Origin: DASXBA01 sp036406475
Lineage (GTDB): Bacteria > Actinomycetota > Thermoleophilia > Solirubrobacterales > Thermoleophilaceae
Reading direction: 5' to 3'
DNA: 45,796 bases
Assembly: GCA_036406475.1 (NCBI GenBank)
Contig: DASXBA010000085.1
Coordinates: 1 to 45,796 of the forward strand
Positions 1 to 8,244 of this stretch are shown here, one piece after another (the stretch's first letter is position 1; the number at the start of each line of letters is the position of its first letter). A program made the translations under genes and the position numbers. The notes beneath the pieces were generated by a model. It did no database searches, was not told the origin of the DNA, and saw nothing but the letters and a program-made list of their open reading frames with translations.

Positions 1-945
1 CTTCGCGACCTTCCCATTGCTCGGGTCGAAGACCTCGTCGTTGACCTTCGACCAGCCGCCGAACTTCGTGATCTCGAAGAGGCCGGACGGGGTCGGGAAC
101 TTCGACTTGTCCACCAGGCTCGGCTTGATCGAGCGGTAGCCGTGCTCGGCGTAGATCTTCTGCGCGGTGTCGCTGTGCAGGTAGTCCACGAACGCCTCGG
201 CCGTGACCGCGTTCTTCGAGTCCGACGTGACCGCCGCCGGGTTCTGGATCAGGATCGTCTGGTCCGGAATGACGTACTCGACCTTCTCGCCCTTCTGCTG
301 GGCGGTGATCGCCTCGTTCTCGTAGGCGATGAGCACGTCGCCCTTGCCGGAGGTGAACGTCGACTGCGCCTCGCGCGCGCTCTTGTCCAGCACCGAGACG
401 TTCTCGAACAGCTTGCTCAGGTAGGGGAGCCCCCTGGCGCCGTACGCGGCCATGATGTTCCACTTGGCCCCGCCCGAGGTGAACGGGTTGGGCGAGATCA
501 CGTCGACGCCGGGCTTGACCAGGTCATCCCAGGTCTTGATGTGCTTGGGGTTGCCCTTGCGGACCTCGAAGACCACCACCGAGTTGGTCACGAAGCCGCC
601 GTTGGCCTGCCCCGTCCAGTCCGAGTTGACGAGGTCGGCCTTGACCAGCTTGTCGACGTCCGGTGCCAGCGAGAGCGCAACGACGTCGGCCTGCAGCCCG
701 GCCTCGACAGCGCGCTCCTGTTCGCCCGAGGCCCCGTAGGACTGGGTGAACTTGACGCCCTTGCCGGCCGGGGTCTTCTGGAAGGCCGGGATGATCTCCT
801 GATAGGCCTCCTGCGGCGTGGAGTAGGCGACGAGGGTGAGCTTGTCCTTCCCGCCGGCCGCGTCGGAAGTGCCTCCGCATCCGATCGCGGCCACGGCCAG
901 GACCCCCGCTAGGAGGGCGCCGCCGACGCCGCGAGCCCGGTGCAT
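1..945 (-). CDS. sbp: Sulfate ABC transporter substrate-binding lipoprotein (3' end outside window)
   Basis: Captures sulfate or thiosulfate outside the membrane for a CysTWA-type permease. Read from ATG at 945 the 315 visible codons stay open to base 1, so the C-terminus is missing. The first 22 residues form a lipoprotein signal with lipobox AAIGC (Cys23), so the protein should be lipid-anchored. Family signatures are SYGASGEQERAV near the N-terminal third and NPFTSGGAKWN in the middle, which correspond to the sulfate-binding loops of Sbp/CysP. A Shine-Dalgarno-like GAGGA lies 7 nt before the ATG, so this gene has a leader, unlike many neighbours. A 6-bp inverted repeat (AATGTC at 949-954, GACATT at 968-973) spans the ribosome binding site and could be an operator; that is a guess. 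The permease genes would be expected to the left. Sulfate activation genes occur at the other window end. Confidence 0.93.
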   Translation of the reverse strand, partial: MHRARGVGGALLAGVLAVAAIGCGGTSDAAGGKDKLTLVAYSTPQEAYQEIIPAFQKTPAGKGVKFTQSYGASGEQERAVEAGLQADVVALSLAPDVDKLVKADLVNSDWTGQANGGFVTNSVVVFEVRKGNPKHIKTWDDLVKPGVDVISPNPFTSGGAKWNIMAAYGARGLPYLSKLFENVSVLDKSAREAQSTFTSGKGDVLIAYENEAITAQQKGEKVEYVIPDQTILIQNPAAVTSDSKNAVTAEAFVDYLHSDTAQKIYAEHGYRSIKPSLVDKSKFPTPSGLFEITKFGGWSKVNDEVFDPSNGKVAK

Positions 946-1025
946 GCGAATGTCCTCTTTTCTTATCGACATTGTGGTCTGAGGAGGCTAGCGGATCTCC
1001 ACCGGATTTGTGGCGAATCCCCTTC

Positions 1026-1031
1026 TAGACT
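1026..1031 (+). promoter_or_regulatory. -10 element TAGACT, leaderless start
   Basis: TAGACT sits 7 nt before the ATG at 1039. It fits the TANNNT pattern seen 6-9 nt before many starts in this window, so the transcript probably begins at or next to the start codon. No Shine-Dalgarno sequence precedes this ATG. Confidence 0.5.
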
Positions 1032-1038
1032 CGCCCGG

Positions 1039-2514
1039 ATGCGCCGACTCGCGCTCCTGGCCCTGCTGGTGCCGCTGATCGCTGCCTGCGGCTGCGGCAG
1101 CGACAAGGGAAGCTCCAGCCCGCTCGACGGGAGCCTCCGCTACCTGCCCGCCAACGCGCCCTTCGCGGTGGCGATCGACACCGACCTGAACGACGGCCAG
1201 TACAAGTCCGCCGGCAAGATCGCCGACCGCTTCCCGTTCGCGGGCGCCGCCGAGAACGAGCTCGAGAAGCTGTTCGAGCGGGGCGGCGACGTGGACTTCG
1301 ACCAGGACGTCAAGCCGCTGCTCGGCAACCCGTTCGTGGTCGGCGCGGTCGACCCGGCCCATTTCAACGGCGACGCCTACGTGGGCGCCATCGAGGTCAA
1401 GGACAAGAGCAAGCTCGAGGACCTGGTCAAGAAGGGCGGCGCCCAGCAGAAGGGCGAGAAGAGCGGCGCCAAGGTCTACGAGGACCGGACCGGCAACAGC
1501 TACGCGATCGAGGACGACGTGCTGCTCGTGGCGGGGTCGCGCAAGCTCCTCGACGAGGCGCTCGATCGTCGCGACGGCGACGACACGCTCACCGAGGACA
1601 AGTTCGACTCCGCGCTCGAGGGGCTGCCCAAGGACTCCCTCGTCCGCTCCTACTTCAACCTCGAGTCACTGCTGCGGGCCACTCCGGGCGGCCGCCAGGC
1701 GACGAAGGTCAAGTGGGTCGGCGCGCTCCGCACGCTCGGGCTCGTGGCGCAGGCCCGCGACGACTCGGTCTCGATTCCCTTCGACCTGAAGACGGATCCG
1801 GACGGCTTGACCGACAAGGACCTGCCCGTAGCGAGCGGCGACACCTCACCCCAGGTGGTGCAGCGCGCCGGCGAGTTCGCCGTCGGCCTGCGCGACCTGG
1901 GGCACGTCGTGGACTTCAGCATCGACGCGGCGCGGGCGACGCAGGGGCCGGCGATCGACGTCGGCAAGACCCAGCTGGAGCACCAGCTCGGCATAGACGT
2001 GGAGAGGGACATCAGCGACCAGCTGAAGGGCGACACGTCGGTGGTGATCACGCCGTCCGGCGACTTCGGCGTGCGCGCGGAGCTGAAGGATCCCGCCGCC
2101 TTCGAGAAGACGCTCGCCAAGGTCGCGGGCACGCTGCCGAGCGTGCTCGCCGGCGTGGGTGCGAGCTCGGTGAAGCTGTCGAAGCCGCGCGGCGGGAGCG
2201 ACTTCTACACGCTCTCCCAGGCCGACGGCACCAGCACGGTCTTCGGCGTCAGCCACAACGTGCTCGTGGTCTCGAACAGCGCGGCCGGCGCCCGCAGCCT
2301 GGCGGCCGCCAAGCCCGCCTCGGTCCCCGGCGCCAAGGGCTCGATCGTCATGAGCGCGGACGCCGAGAAGCTGGTCAACTCACTGCTCGACCGCCTCTCG
2401 TCGCTCGGCCTGCTCGGCTCCTTTGGCGTGACGAAGCCGCTGGGCCAGCTGACCGGCTCCGCCCAGACCAGCACCAGCGGCATGAAGGGCACGCTCGAGC
2501 TGAGCTTCGACTAG
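1039..2514 (+). CDS. DUF3352-type secreted lipoprotein
   Basis: A 491-residue exported protein of unknown function. The start at 1039 is preferred over an upstream in-frame ATG at 940 because it begins a clean lipoprotein signal (lipobox IAAC, Cys17) and follows a -10 element by 7 nt. The mature part begins with YLPANAPFAVAIDTDLN, the opening typical of the DUF3352 family as I know it. It continues with alternating strands and helices rich in Lys, Asp and Gly and without membrane segments. It should be anchored to the outer face of the membrane. It is divergent from the sulfate-binding protein, and its TAG stop shares the palindrome CTAG with the stop of the converging glycoside hydrolase gene. 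Nothing nearby reveals its role; the family name is from motif recall. Confidence 0.8.
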   Translation: MRRLALLALLVPLIAACGCGSDKGSSSPLDGSLRYLPANAPFAVAIDTDLNDGQYKSAGKIADRFPFAGAAENELEKLFERGGDVDFDQDVKPLLGNPFVVGAVDPAHFNGDAYVGAIEVKDKSKLEDLVKKGGAQQKGEKSGAKVYEDRTGNSYAIEDDVLLVAGSRKLLDEALDRRDGDDTLTEDKFDSALEGLPKDSLVRSYFNLESLLRATPGGRQATKVKWVGALRTLGLVAQARDDSVSIPFDLKTDPDGLTDKDLPVASGDTSPQVVQRAGEFAVGLRDLGHVVDFSIDAARATQGPAIDVGKTQLEHQLGIDVERDISDQLKGDTSVVITPSGDFGVRAELKDPAAFEKTLAKVAGTLPSVLAGVGASSVKLSKPRGGSDFYTLSQADGTSTVFGVSHNVLVVSNSAAGARSLAAAKPASVPGAKGSIVMSADAEKLVNSLLDRLSSLGLLGSFGVTKPLGQLTGSAQTSTSGMKGTLELSFD

Positions 2515-3650
2515 CGCGCGCGGCGCGCCGCCGACGCGGCCGCGCGGCAGCTCGTGTGGTGCCCGTGGGGGAGCCGGCCGCGGAGGTACTGGAGGAAGAC
2601 CTTCATTGCCGGCTTCCAGCGGCCGCGGAGCGTCATCAGCCCGTTGTGGTAGCCCCAGTAGTCGAGCTGTCCCGGCGGCTTGCGCTTGTCGCGGAAGCCG
2701 AACCAGTAGACCCGCTGGAGGTTCCAGCGCTTGCGGCAGGCGAGCAGCAGGTCATAGGAGCGGCGCAGCTTCTTGGCCTGGCCGCGCTTGCTCGTAGCGA
2801 AGGCGTGGCGCGGGCCGCCGGTGGCCCAGCTCATCTCGGTGATCCAGACGGGCTTGGCGGAGTCGTTGTTGCGGCGCATGATCGTCCGGGTGGTGCGCAT
2901 GATGCGGCCGACGTCGCGCGGGCGCGGCGCGTAACCCTCCGGCGCCATGACGTCGAAGTCGCGGGCGAAGCCGGGCTGCCTGTAGAGGCCGGCGAGGTAG
3001 TCGCGCAGCCAGATGGTCATCTTCTCGCCCAGGCCGCCGATGACGATCTGGGCATGGGGGTCGGCTGCGCGAATCGCCGTGGCCGTGACCTTGAGGAGGC
3101 GGGCGTAGGCGGCGGGGTCGGGATCCGGCCACTGGTCCGAGCCGTTGATCTCGTTCATCACCTGCCAGTGCAGGACGGGCAGGTAGCGAAGGCCGGGGTG
3201 GGCGCGCCAGAACTCGCCGTTGGCGCCGTAGCGATGCGCCGCGGCGGCGCCGAAGCGCGCCCAGGCGGCGAGTGCGCCGGGCGTTCGCGGCGGGCCGAAG
3301 CCGTTGCGATGACACGCCCACTCCGGGCAGCCGTTGATGACGAAGAAGACGCTCACCCGGCGGCTCGCAAGGGTGGCCAGGAGGTTGTCGAACCCGGACC
3401 ACTCGTAGCGGCCGCGCGTGCGCTCGACGTCGGCCCAGGAGAGGGTGGTGCGCCAGGAGCGCAGCCCGCGCCGGGTGAGCGGCGAGATGTCGTGCCGGGT
3501 GGGGAAGGACCAGCCGGTGAGGCCGAACATCGAGCGGCGCAGCTTGGGTCCGGGATCGCGGGCTTCGGCCGGGGAGGCGACGACGAAGCACGCGATCAGC
3601 GCGGCGAGCGGGATGAGGAGCCTGAACCTGGACATGCCCGGGATCGCCAT
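2511..3650 (-). CDS. Secreted clan-A glycoside hydrolase (GH39/GH5-like)
   Basis: A 379-residue secreted TIM-barrel hydrolase. Residues 1-30 are a signal peptide ending near SPAEA. A start at an internal ATG (3635, residue 6) is equally possible. The clan-A catalytic pair is visible: acid/base glutamate in QVMNEING (Asn166-Glu167) at the end of strand 4, and nucleophile Glu272 in WITEMSW at strand 7. The WADVERTRGRYEW segment near residue 72 matches the early barrel of GH39/GH42-like enzymes. The substrate cannot be read from sequence; a beta-linked glycan or glycoside is the family expectation. The C-terminus is basic (RAAASAARRAR). The gene converges on the DUF3352 lipoprotein with a 4-bp overlap. 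The M23 peptidase gene ends 49 bp upstream on the same strand. Confidence 0.82.
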   Translation of the reverse strand: MAIPGMSRFRLLIPLAALIACFVVASPAEARDPGPKLRRSMFGLTGWSFPTRHDISPLTRRGLRSWRTTLSWADVERTRGRYEWSGFDNLLATLASRRVSVFFVINGCPEWACHRNGFGPPRTPGALAAWARFGAAAAHRYGANGEFWRAHPGLRYLPVLHWQVMNEINGSDQWPDPDPAAYARLLKVTATAIRAADPHAQIVIGGLGEKMTIWLRDYLAGLYRQPGFARDFDVMAPEGYAPRPRDVGRIMRTTRTIMRRNNDSAKPVWITEMSWATGGPRHAFATSKRGQAKKLRRSYDLLLACRKRWNLQRVYWFGFRDKRKPPGQLDYWGYHNGLMTLRGRWKPAMKVFLQYLRGRLPHGHHTSCRAAASAARRAR

Positions 3651-3699
3651 CGGCTTGATTCCGCTGCGCTTGACCGGGTGACGCGCCGCCTGGCCGCTC

Positions 3700-4653
3700 C
3701 TACGACCAGCGATCCCAGGTCTTCAAGTAGGGCAAGGGGTCCACTGGATGCCCACCGTCGAACCACGCCCCCAGCCAGACCTCGAAGTGGAGGTGGGGAC
3801 CGGTCGCGTCGCCGGTCGCCCCGACCTCGCCGATGCGCTGGCCGGTGCGGACGCGCTGGCCCTCGTGGACGACGACCGAGCCGGTGCGCATGTGCATGAA
3901 GACGTAGTTGCGGTTCTCGCCGCTGGCGGCGAGGACGGCGTAATGGCCGGCGCCGCCGCGCTGGTAGGCCACGGTCTTGATCAGGCCGCCGCGCGGGGCC
4001 ACGATCGGCGTCCCCTCTGCCGCGGCCAGGTCCTGGCCCTGATGGATGTGGCCCTTGCGCCCCGTCCCGAAGCGCGAGCCGGCACCGCCGTAGGAGAACG
4101 TCCCCACGAGCGGGAAGACGTGGTGGTAGAAGCCGAGCTCGGCCGCGCTGCTCGCGGCGGCGCCCCGCCGCAGCCCGCGGCCGCGGGGGTCGCGCGCCGC
4201 GATGCGCAGCACGTACCGGCCCTGTGGGAGCACTCCGGTCTCGCGACCGGTCAAGAGGTAGGACTGCCTGACCCGTGTGCGGCGGGCGCCCAGCTTGATC
4301 GTGCTGACCGTCGAGCCGTCCTCCGCGCGCCGCAGGTAGAGGCGTACGTTGACCGTGCGGGTGGGGGAGTCGATGCGGAAGCTGACGCGCGCCGGGCGCC
4401 CGTAGAGAAAGACGCGCGTCCGGGTGAGCGCGAAGCTGGCGAGCAGCGGGTTGCGGCTCCGATGCCGCCGGGCACGCTTGTGCCGCTTCTTCGGCTTGTG
4501 CTTCGCCTTGGGGACGTGGGGCGCGTAGAGCGCGCCCCCGCCGCCCCCGCCGGAGGGAGGCGCGGCCGCGCCACCCTTCCCGCCGGCCATCGCTGTGGCG
4601 GGAAGGGCGGCAACGGCGAGCGTTGCGGTGAGGAGGAACACGGGGACTCGCAC
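3700..4653 (-). CDS. M23 (LytM-type) metallopeptidase, secreted
   Basis: A probable cell-wall endopeptidase of 317 residues. GTG at 4653 is chosen because it opens a signal peptide (VRVPVFLLTATLAVAALPATAMA); a longer frame would run into the neighbouring helicase gene. After the signal come a Gly-rich and a Lys/Arg-rich linker (about 25-70), a beta-sandwich-like region (about 75-165), and the M23 domain (about 185-305). Zinc ligands are His204 and Asp208 in HIHQGQD and His289 in HLHFEVW, with His287 of the same motif and His254 as usual catalytic partners. All key residues are present, so it should be active rather than a degenerate LytM activator. The basic linker may bind wall polymers (inference). 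It lies 40 bp downstream of the helicase gene. Confidence 0.9.
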   Translation of the reverse strand: MRVPVFLLTATLAVAALPATAMAGGKGGAAAPPSGGGGGGALYAPHVPKAKHKPKKRHKRARRHRSRNPLLASFALTRTRVFLYGRPARVSFRIDSPTRTVNVRLYLRRAEDGSTVSTIKLGARRTRVRQSYLLTGRETGVLPQGRYVLRIAARDPRGRGLRRGAAASSAAELGFYHHVFPLVGTFSYGGAGSRFGTGRKGHIHQGQDLAAAEGTPIVAPRGGLIKTVAYQRGGAGHYAVLAASGENRNYVFMHMRTGSVVVHEGQRVRTGQRIGEVGATGDATGPHLHFEVWLGAWFDGGHPVDPLPYLKTWDRWS

Positions 4654-4693
4654 CGCGCTTCTTGTTTCGGGCTCTGGCGGCGGGGGCTTGAGC

Positions 4694-6964
4694 TCAGGCG
4701 GTGTGCATGCGCGTGAGGAGCTCGACGGCGCCGCGCTTATTGAGCGGCTCGTTGAGGTTCCCGCACTTGGGCGACTGGACACAGGACGGGCAGCCGGCGT
4801 CGCAGGGGCACTCGGAGATCAGGCGCAGCGCGTTCTCCACCAGCTCCTCGAAGACGAGGAAGCCGAGGCGGGTGATGCCGACGCCGCCCGGGTGGCCGTC
4901 GTAGATGAAGATCGTCGGCCTCCCGGTCTGGTGGTGGAAGGCGGTGGACAGGCCGCCGATGTCCCAGCGGTCGCACATGGCGAGCAGCGGCAGCACGGCG
5001 ATCTGGCCGTGCTCGGTCGCGTGCAGCGCCCCCTGGAGCGCGTCGAGCGGGAACTCGTCGCGCAGCAGCCGGTCGGGCAGCTCGTACCAGAGCGCCTGGG
5101 TGACGAACTCCTGCTCCGGCAGGTCGACTGTCAGCAGGTCGAGCACCTCGTGGTCGGACACGCGCTTCTTCTGGTAGGCCACCACCTGCTCGGTGACGGA
5201 GACGATCCCCATCGACAGGTCGACCCCGCCCACCTCGCGCCGGTCGCGCACCTGCTCGATGAAGGTCTCCGACTCCTTCTTCGGCTGCGTGTACCAGTCG
5301 CCGTCGAACGACCGGACCACGGCGCGGCGGCCGCGGAGGTCGAGGTCCTCGACCTCGTAGGAGCGCCCGAGGTGGAGGTAGACCGCCCCGGGGTGCACGG
5401 CCGAGTGCGCCCGGGCGGCCTCGACCGAGCCGATCACCTCGCCGCTCGAGGCCTCGACGACCGCCACCGAGTCGGCGGACGCGGAGCGCAGCGCGATCTC
5501 GGCCGCCGGATAGCCCGGGCCGCGCGGCAGGTAGCGGCCGCCGCGCTCGCGCAGGCGGCCGAGCTTGACGAGCCGCTGCGCGTTCTCCTCCCAGGCGGGG
5601 CCGAAGACGGCGGCGTCCTCGCCGGTGAGCGGCAGCTCGTATGCGGCGGCCGCCAGGTGCGAGAGATGGATCTCCTCGGACTCATGGTCGAGGATCGCTT
5701 GCTCGACGGGCCGGTCGAGGAACTCGTCGGGGTGGCGGCAGAAGAACTGGTCGAGCGCGTCCTCGCCGGCCACGTACAGGGCGAGGCCGGTGGCGCGGCG
5801 GCCGGCGCGTCCCCACATCTGGCGCAGGCTCGCAACGGTGCCGGGGAAGGTCACGCAGATCGCGGCGTCCAGGTCGCCGATGTCGATGCCGAGCTCGAGG
5901 GCGTCGGTGGCCACCACGCCGAGCAGGTCGCCCGCGGCGAGGCGGGCTTCGATCTCGCGCCGCTGGGTCGGCGTGTAGCCGGCGCGGTAGGGCGCGATCC
6001 GCTCTGCCAGGTCGGGCCGGCCGGCGTCCTCGAGCCGCAGCCGCGTGAAGCGCTGGATCAGCTCCACTCCGCGCCGGGACTTGAGGAAGCAGATCGTCCG
6101 CACCTCCCGCTCCACGAGCTGGGCCAGGAGCCCCGCGGCCTCGGACAGGACCGACGCGCGCGCCCCCGAGCGCTCGTCCACGAGCGGCGGGTTCCACATC
6201 GCGATCCGGCGCTCGGCCCGCGGCGCGCCGTCGCCGTCCACCAGCCGCACGTCCATGCCGGTGAGCCGCTCTGCCAACTCGTCCGGGTTGGCGATCGTCG
6301 CGCTCGTCAGCACGAACCGCGGCTGCGTCCCGTAGGCGAGCGCGAGCCGTCGCAGCCGCCGCAGCACATTGGCCACGTGCGATCCGAACACGCCGCGGTA
6401 GACGTGCGCCTCGTCCACCACCACCCATGCCAGGTTGGCGAGCACGTCGCCCCAGGTCTTGTGGTTGGGCAGGACGCCCACGTGGAGCATGTCCGGGTTG
6501 GTGAGGATCAGGTTGGAGCGCTGGCGGATCGCGCGCCGCTCCTCGCGCGGGGTGTCGCCGTCGTAGATCGCGTGGCGCAGGAAGCGACCGCCGATCTCGG
6601 CCAGCTTGCGGGCCTGGTCCTGGGCGAGCGCCTTGGTCGGGTAGAGGTAGAGCGCCCGGGCGCGCGGGTCGTGCGCCAGCGTGTCCAGCACGGGCAGGTT
6701 GAAGGCGAGCGACTTGCCGCTCGCTGTGCCGCTCGTGACCATCACGTTCCCCTCCCGGGCGGCACCCAGGGCCTCCGCCTGGTGCGACCAGAGGGCGTCG
6801 ATTCCCGCCTCGGTAAGGCTCTCGAGCAGCCTCGGGTGGAGGTCGTCCGGCAGAGGGACGGGCTCGCCCGGCCGGGCGCCCTCGCGAGCAGTGGTCACGA
6901 GCTGCTCGCCTCTCCCTGTTTCGAGCACCTCCTCGAAGGGGAGTGGGGTTCGCACCTTGGCCAC
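4694..6964 (-). CDS. DEAD/DEAH-box helicase with C-terminal DUF1998 Cys cluster (MrfA/YprA type)
   Basis: A superfamily 2 helicase of 756 residues, the family of Bacillus MrfA, a mitomycin-C damage repair factor. Seen in order: Walker A TGTASGKS (about 79-85), DEAH box in VVVDEAHVY (184-187), SAT motif (221-223), the second RecA domain with ATDALELGIDIGDLD and QMWGRAGR, and a C-terminal DUF1998-like metal site with Cys719, 721, 725, 728 and 734. GTG at 6964 is chosen because it starts the conserved VAKVRTPLPFEEVLE segment and follows a TACTAT -10 by 8 nt. An in-frame ATG at 7003 would overlap the divergent gpgS. The role in DNA repair is by family analogy only. Confidence 0.88.
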   Translation of the reverse strand: MAKVRTPLPFEEVLETGRGEQLVTTAREGARPGEPVPLPDDLHPRLLESLTEAGIDALWSHQAEALGAAREGNVMVTSGTASGKSLAFNLPVLDTLAHDPRARALYLYPTKALAQDQARKLAEIGGRFLRHAIYDGDTPREERRAIRQRSNLILTNPDMLHVGVLPNHKTWGDVLANLAWVVVDEAHVYRGVFGSHVANVLRRLRRLALAYGTQPRFVLTSATIANPDELAERLTGMDVRLVDGDGAPRAERRIAMWNPPLVDERSGARASVLSEAAGLLAQLVEREVRTICFLKSRRGVELIQRFTRLRLEDAGRPDLAERIAPYRAGYTPTQRREIEARLAAGDLLGVVATDALELGIDIGDLDAAICVTFPGTVASLRQMWGRAGRRATGLALYVAGEDALDQFFCRHPDEFLDRPVEQAILDHESEEIHLSHLAAAAYELPLTGEDAAVFGPAWEENAQRLVKLGRLRERGGRYLPRGPGYPAAEIALRSASADSVAVVEASSGEVIGSVEAARAHSAVHPGAVYLHLGRSYEVEDLDLRGRRAVVRSFDGDWYTQPKKESETFIEQVRDRREVGGVDLSMGIVSVTEQVVAYQKKRVSDHEVLDLLTVDLPEQEFVTQALWYELPDRLLRDEFPLDALQGALHATEHGQIAVLPLLAMCDRWDIGGLSTAFHHQTGRPTIFIYDGHPGGVGITRLGFLVFEELVENALRLISECPCDAGCPSCVQSPKCGNLNEPLNKRGAVELLTRMHTA

Positions 6965-6971
6965 GGACTGC

Positions 6972-6978
6972 CATAGTA
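6972..6978. promoter_or_regulatory. Overlapping divergent -10 elements between helicase and gpgS
   Basis: Minus strand TACTAT (6978-6973) lies 8 nt before the helicase GTG. Plus strand CATAGT (6972-6977) lies 8 nt before the gpgS TTG. The two hexamers share five bases, so the two polymerases should exclude each other. Both transcripts would be leaderless. Confidence 0.5.
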
Positions 6979-6985
6979 GGCGCGC

Positions 6986-7870
6986 TTGATCGGGCGCTTT
7001 CATCACTCGGAGTTCCCGCTCGGGCGGCTCCTGGAGGGGAAGCAGGAAGCCGTCACCGTCGCGCTGCCCACGCGCGAGGTGGCGGACACGATCGGCCCCA
7101 TCATCGAGCGTCTCCAGACCCTCGGCGGCCTGATCGACCAGATCCTCGTCGTCGACGCCGCCTCTGAGGACGGCACGGCCGACATCGCCGGGCGGCTGGG
7201 AGCCGACGTCCACCAGGAGTCGGAGCTGATGCCGGGGTTCGGCGCGGCGCGCGGGAAGGGCGACGCGATGTGGCGCGCCCTGTCGGTCGCGCGCGGAGAG
7301 ATCGTGGTCTACCTCGACTCGGACACGCGCGACTTCTCGCCGCATTTCGCGACGGGAATGCTCGGGCCGCTCCTCTGCGACGACCGGGTCCAGTTCGTCA
7401 AGGGCTTCTTCCGCCGGCCCTTCGCCGAGGAGGGCAGCGGGCGGCCGCTCGACGGCGGCCGTGTGACCGAGCTCACCGCGCGTCCGCTGCTGTCGGCCTT
7501 CTATCCCGAGTTGGCGGGGTTCGTCCAGCCGCTCGCGGGCGAGGTGGCGGCGCGCCGCGACACTTTCGATCGGCTTCCCTTCGCCACCGGCTACGCCATC
7601 GAGACCTCGATGCTCCTGCACGCGCGCGACGCCGTCGGGATCGAGGCGATGGCCCAGGTCGACCTCGACGAGCGCCGCAACTACCACCAGCCGCTCGCCA
7701 GGCTCGGCCCGATGGCATATGCCGTGCTGCGGGTGATCCTCGAGCGCCTGCGCCGCGAAGGTAGGCTTCACGACGACCACGCACCGCCGCTTCAGACCGC
7801 CGAGGGACAGCTGATCCAGGTGGAGCTGATCGAGCGGCCGCCATACGCATCGATCCGAACACGCGCATGA
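6986..7870 (+). CDS. gpgS: Glucosyl-3-phosphoglycerate synthase (GT81)
   Basis: Transfers glucose from an NDP-glucose to 3-phosphoglycerate, the first step to the compatible solute glucosylglycerate (and, in mycobacteria, to methylglucose lipopolysaccharide). The 294-residue protein has the family opening RFHHSEFP, the GT-A nucleotide segment VVDAASEDGT (about 56-65), GKGDAMW (about 91-96) and the metal-binding DSD at 111-113. TTG at 6986 is the only start codon between the in-frame stop upstream and the conserved N-terminus. It follows a -10-like CATAGT by 8 nt. The next gene overlaps by ATGA, and a HAD phosphatase follows, which supplies the expected second enzyme. Mannosyl rather than glucosyl donor use cannot be excluded from sequence. 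Confidence 0.9.
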   Translation: MIGRFHHSEFPLGRLLEGKQEAVTVALPTREVADTIGPIIERLQTLGGLIDQILVVDAASEDGTADIAGRLGADVHQESELMPGFGAARGKGDAMWRALSVARGEIVVYLDSDTRDFSPHFATGMLGPLLCDDRVQFVKGFFRRPFAEEGSGRPLDGGRVTELTARPLLSAFYPELAGFVQPLAGEVAARRDTFDRLPFATGYAIETSMLLHARDAVGIEAMAQVDLDERRNYHQPLARLGPMAYAVLRVILERLRREGRLHDDHAPPLQTAEGQLIQVELIERPPYASIRTRA

Positions 7871-8244
7871 GCCACACGATCAAGAACCTCCGCGAAGTCG
7901 AGGACCTGGCGGCCAAGAGCGGCTTCTCCGAGACGCAGGAGGCCCGCTTCGCCCACAGCGACCTGCGGGCGGAGGAGACCGGCGTCTCGTACCAGATCGT
8001 CCGGCCCGGCAAGCGCCACGCGTTCGCCCACCGTCACAAGGCGGCCGAGGAGATCTACGTCGTCCTCTCCGGCAGCGGCCGGGTCAAGCTCGACAAGGAC
8101 GTCGAGGAGATCGAGACGATGGACGCCATCCGGATCGCCCCCGAGGTCACGCGCGCGTTCGAGGCGGGGCCGGACGGCCTCGAGCTCCTGGTGTTCGGCC
8201 CGCGCCACGAGAACGACGCGGAGGTCGTGCCGGACTTCTGGTAG
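7867..8244 (+). CDS. Cupin-domain protein in glucosylglycerate operon
   Basis: A small single-domain cupin of 125 residues. The two cupin motifs are seen as HAFAHRHKAAEEIYVVLSG (about 51-69) and, less complete, around RIAPEVTRAFEAG. His56, His58 and Glu63 would be metal ligands, but the motif 2 histidine is absent, so metal binding may be incomplete. The start ATG overlaps the gpgS stop (ATGA) and its TAG overlaps the GTG of the next gene, so translation is coupled. Position between synthase and phosphatase suggests a role tied to sugar phosphate metabolism, possibly isomerase or sensor-like. No known activity can be assigned. Confidence 0.85.
   Translation: MSHTIKNLREVEDLAAKSGFSETQEARFAHSDLRAEETGVSYQIVRPGKRHAFAHRHKAAEEIYVVLSGSGRVKLDKDVEEIETMDAIRIAPEVTRAFEAGPDGLELLVFGPRHENDAEVVPDFW

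Noticed and set aside
142..912. A 256-codon plus-strand frame at the left end
   Set aside because: Antisense to the sulfate-binding protein gene, which shows a lipobox and family motifs.
949..973. Riboswitch before the sulfate-binding protein gene
   Set aside because: Only a 6-bp inverted repeat around the ribosome binding site; too short for a known sulfur-related riboswitch.
1713..3899. A 728-codon plus-strand frame spanning two genes
   Set aside because: It runs through the lipoprotein gene in another frame and antisense to the hydrolase; Arg/Ala-rich without motifs.
4595..6976. A 793-codon open frame on the plus strand opposite the helicase
   Set aside because: It is Val/Leu/Arg/His-rich with no domain pattern, a typical antisense shadow in high-GC DNA. 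The minus strand carries full helicase motifs.
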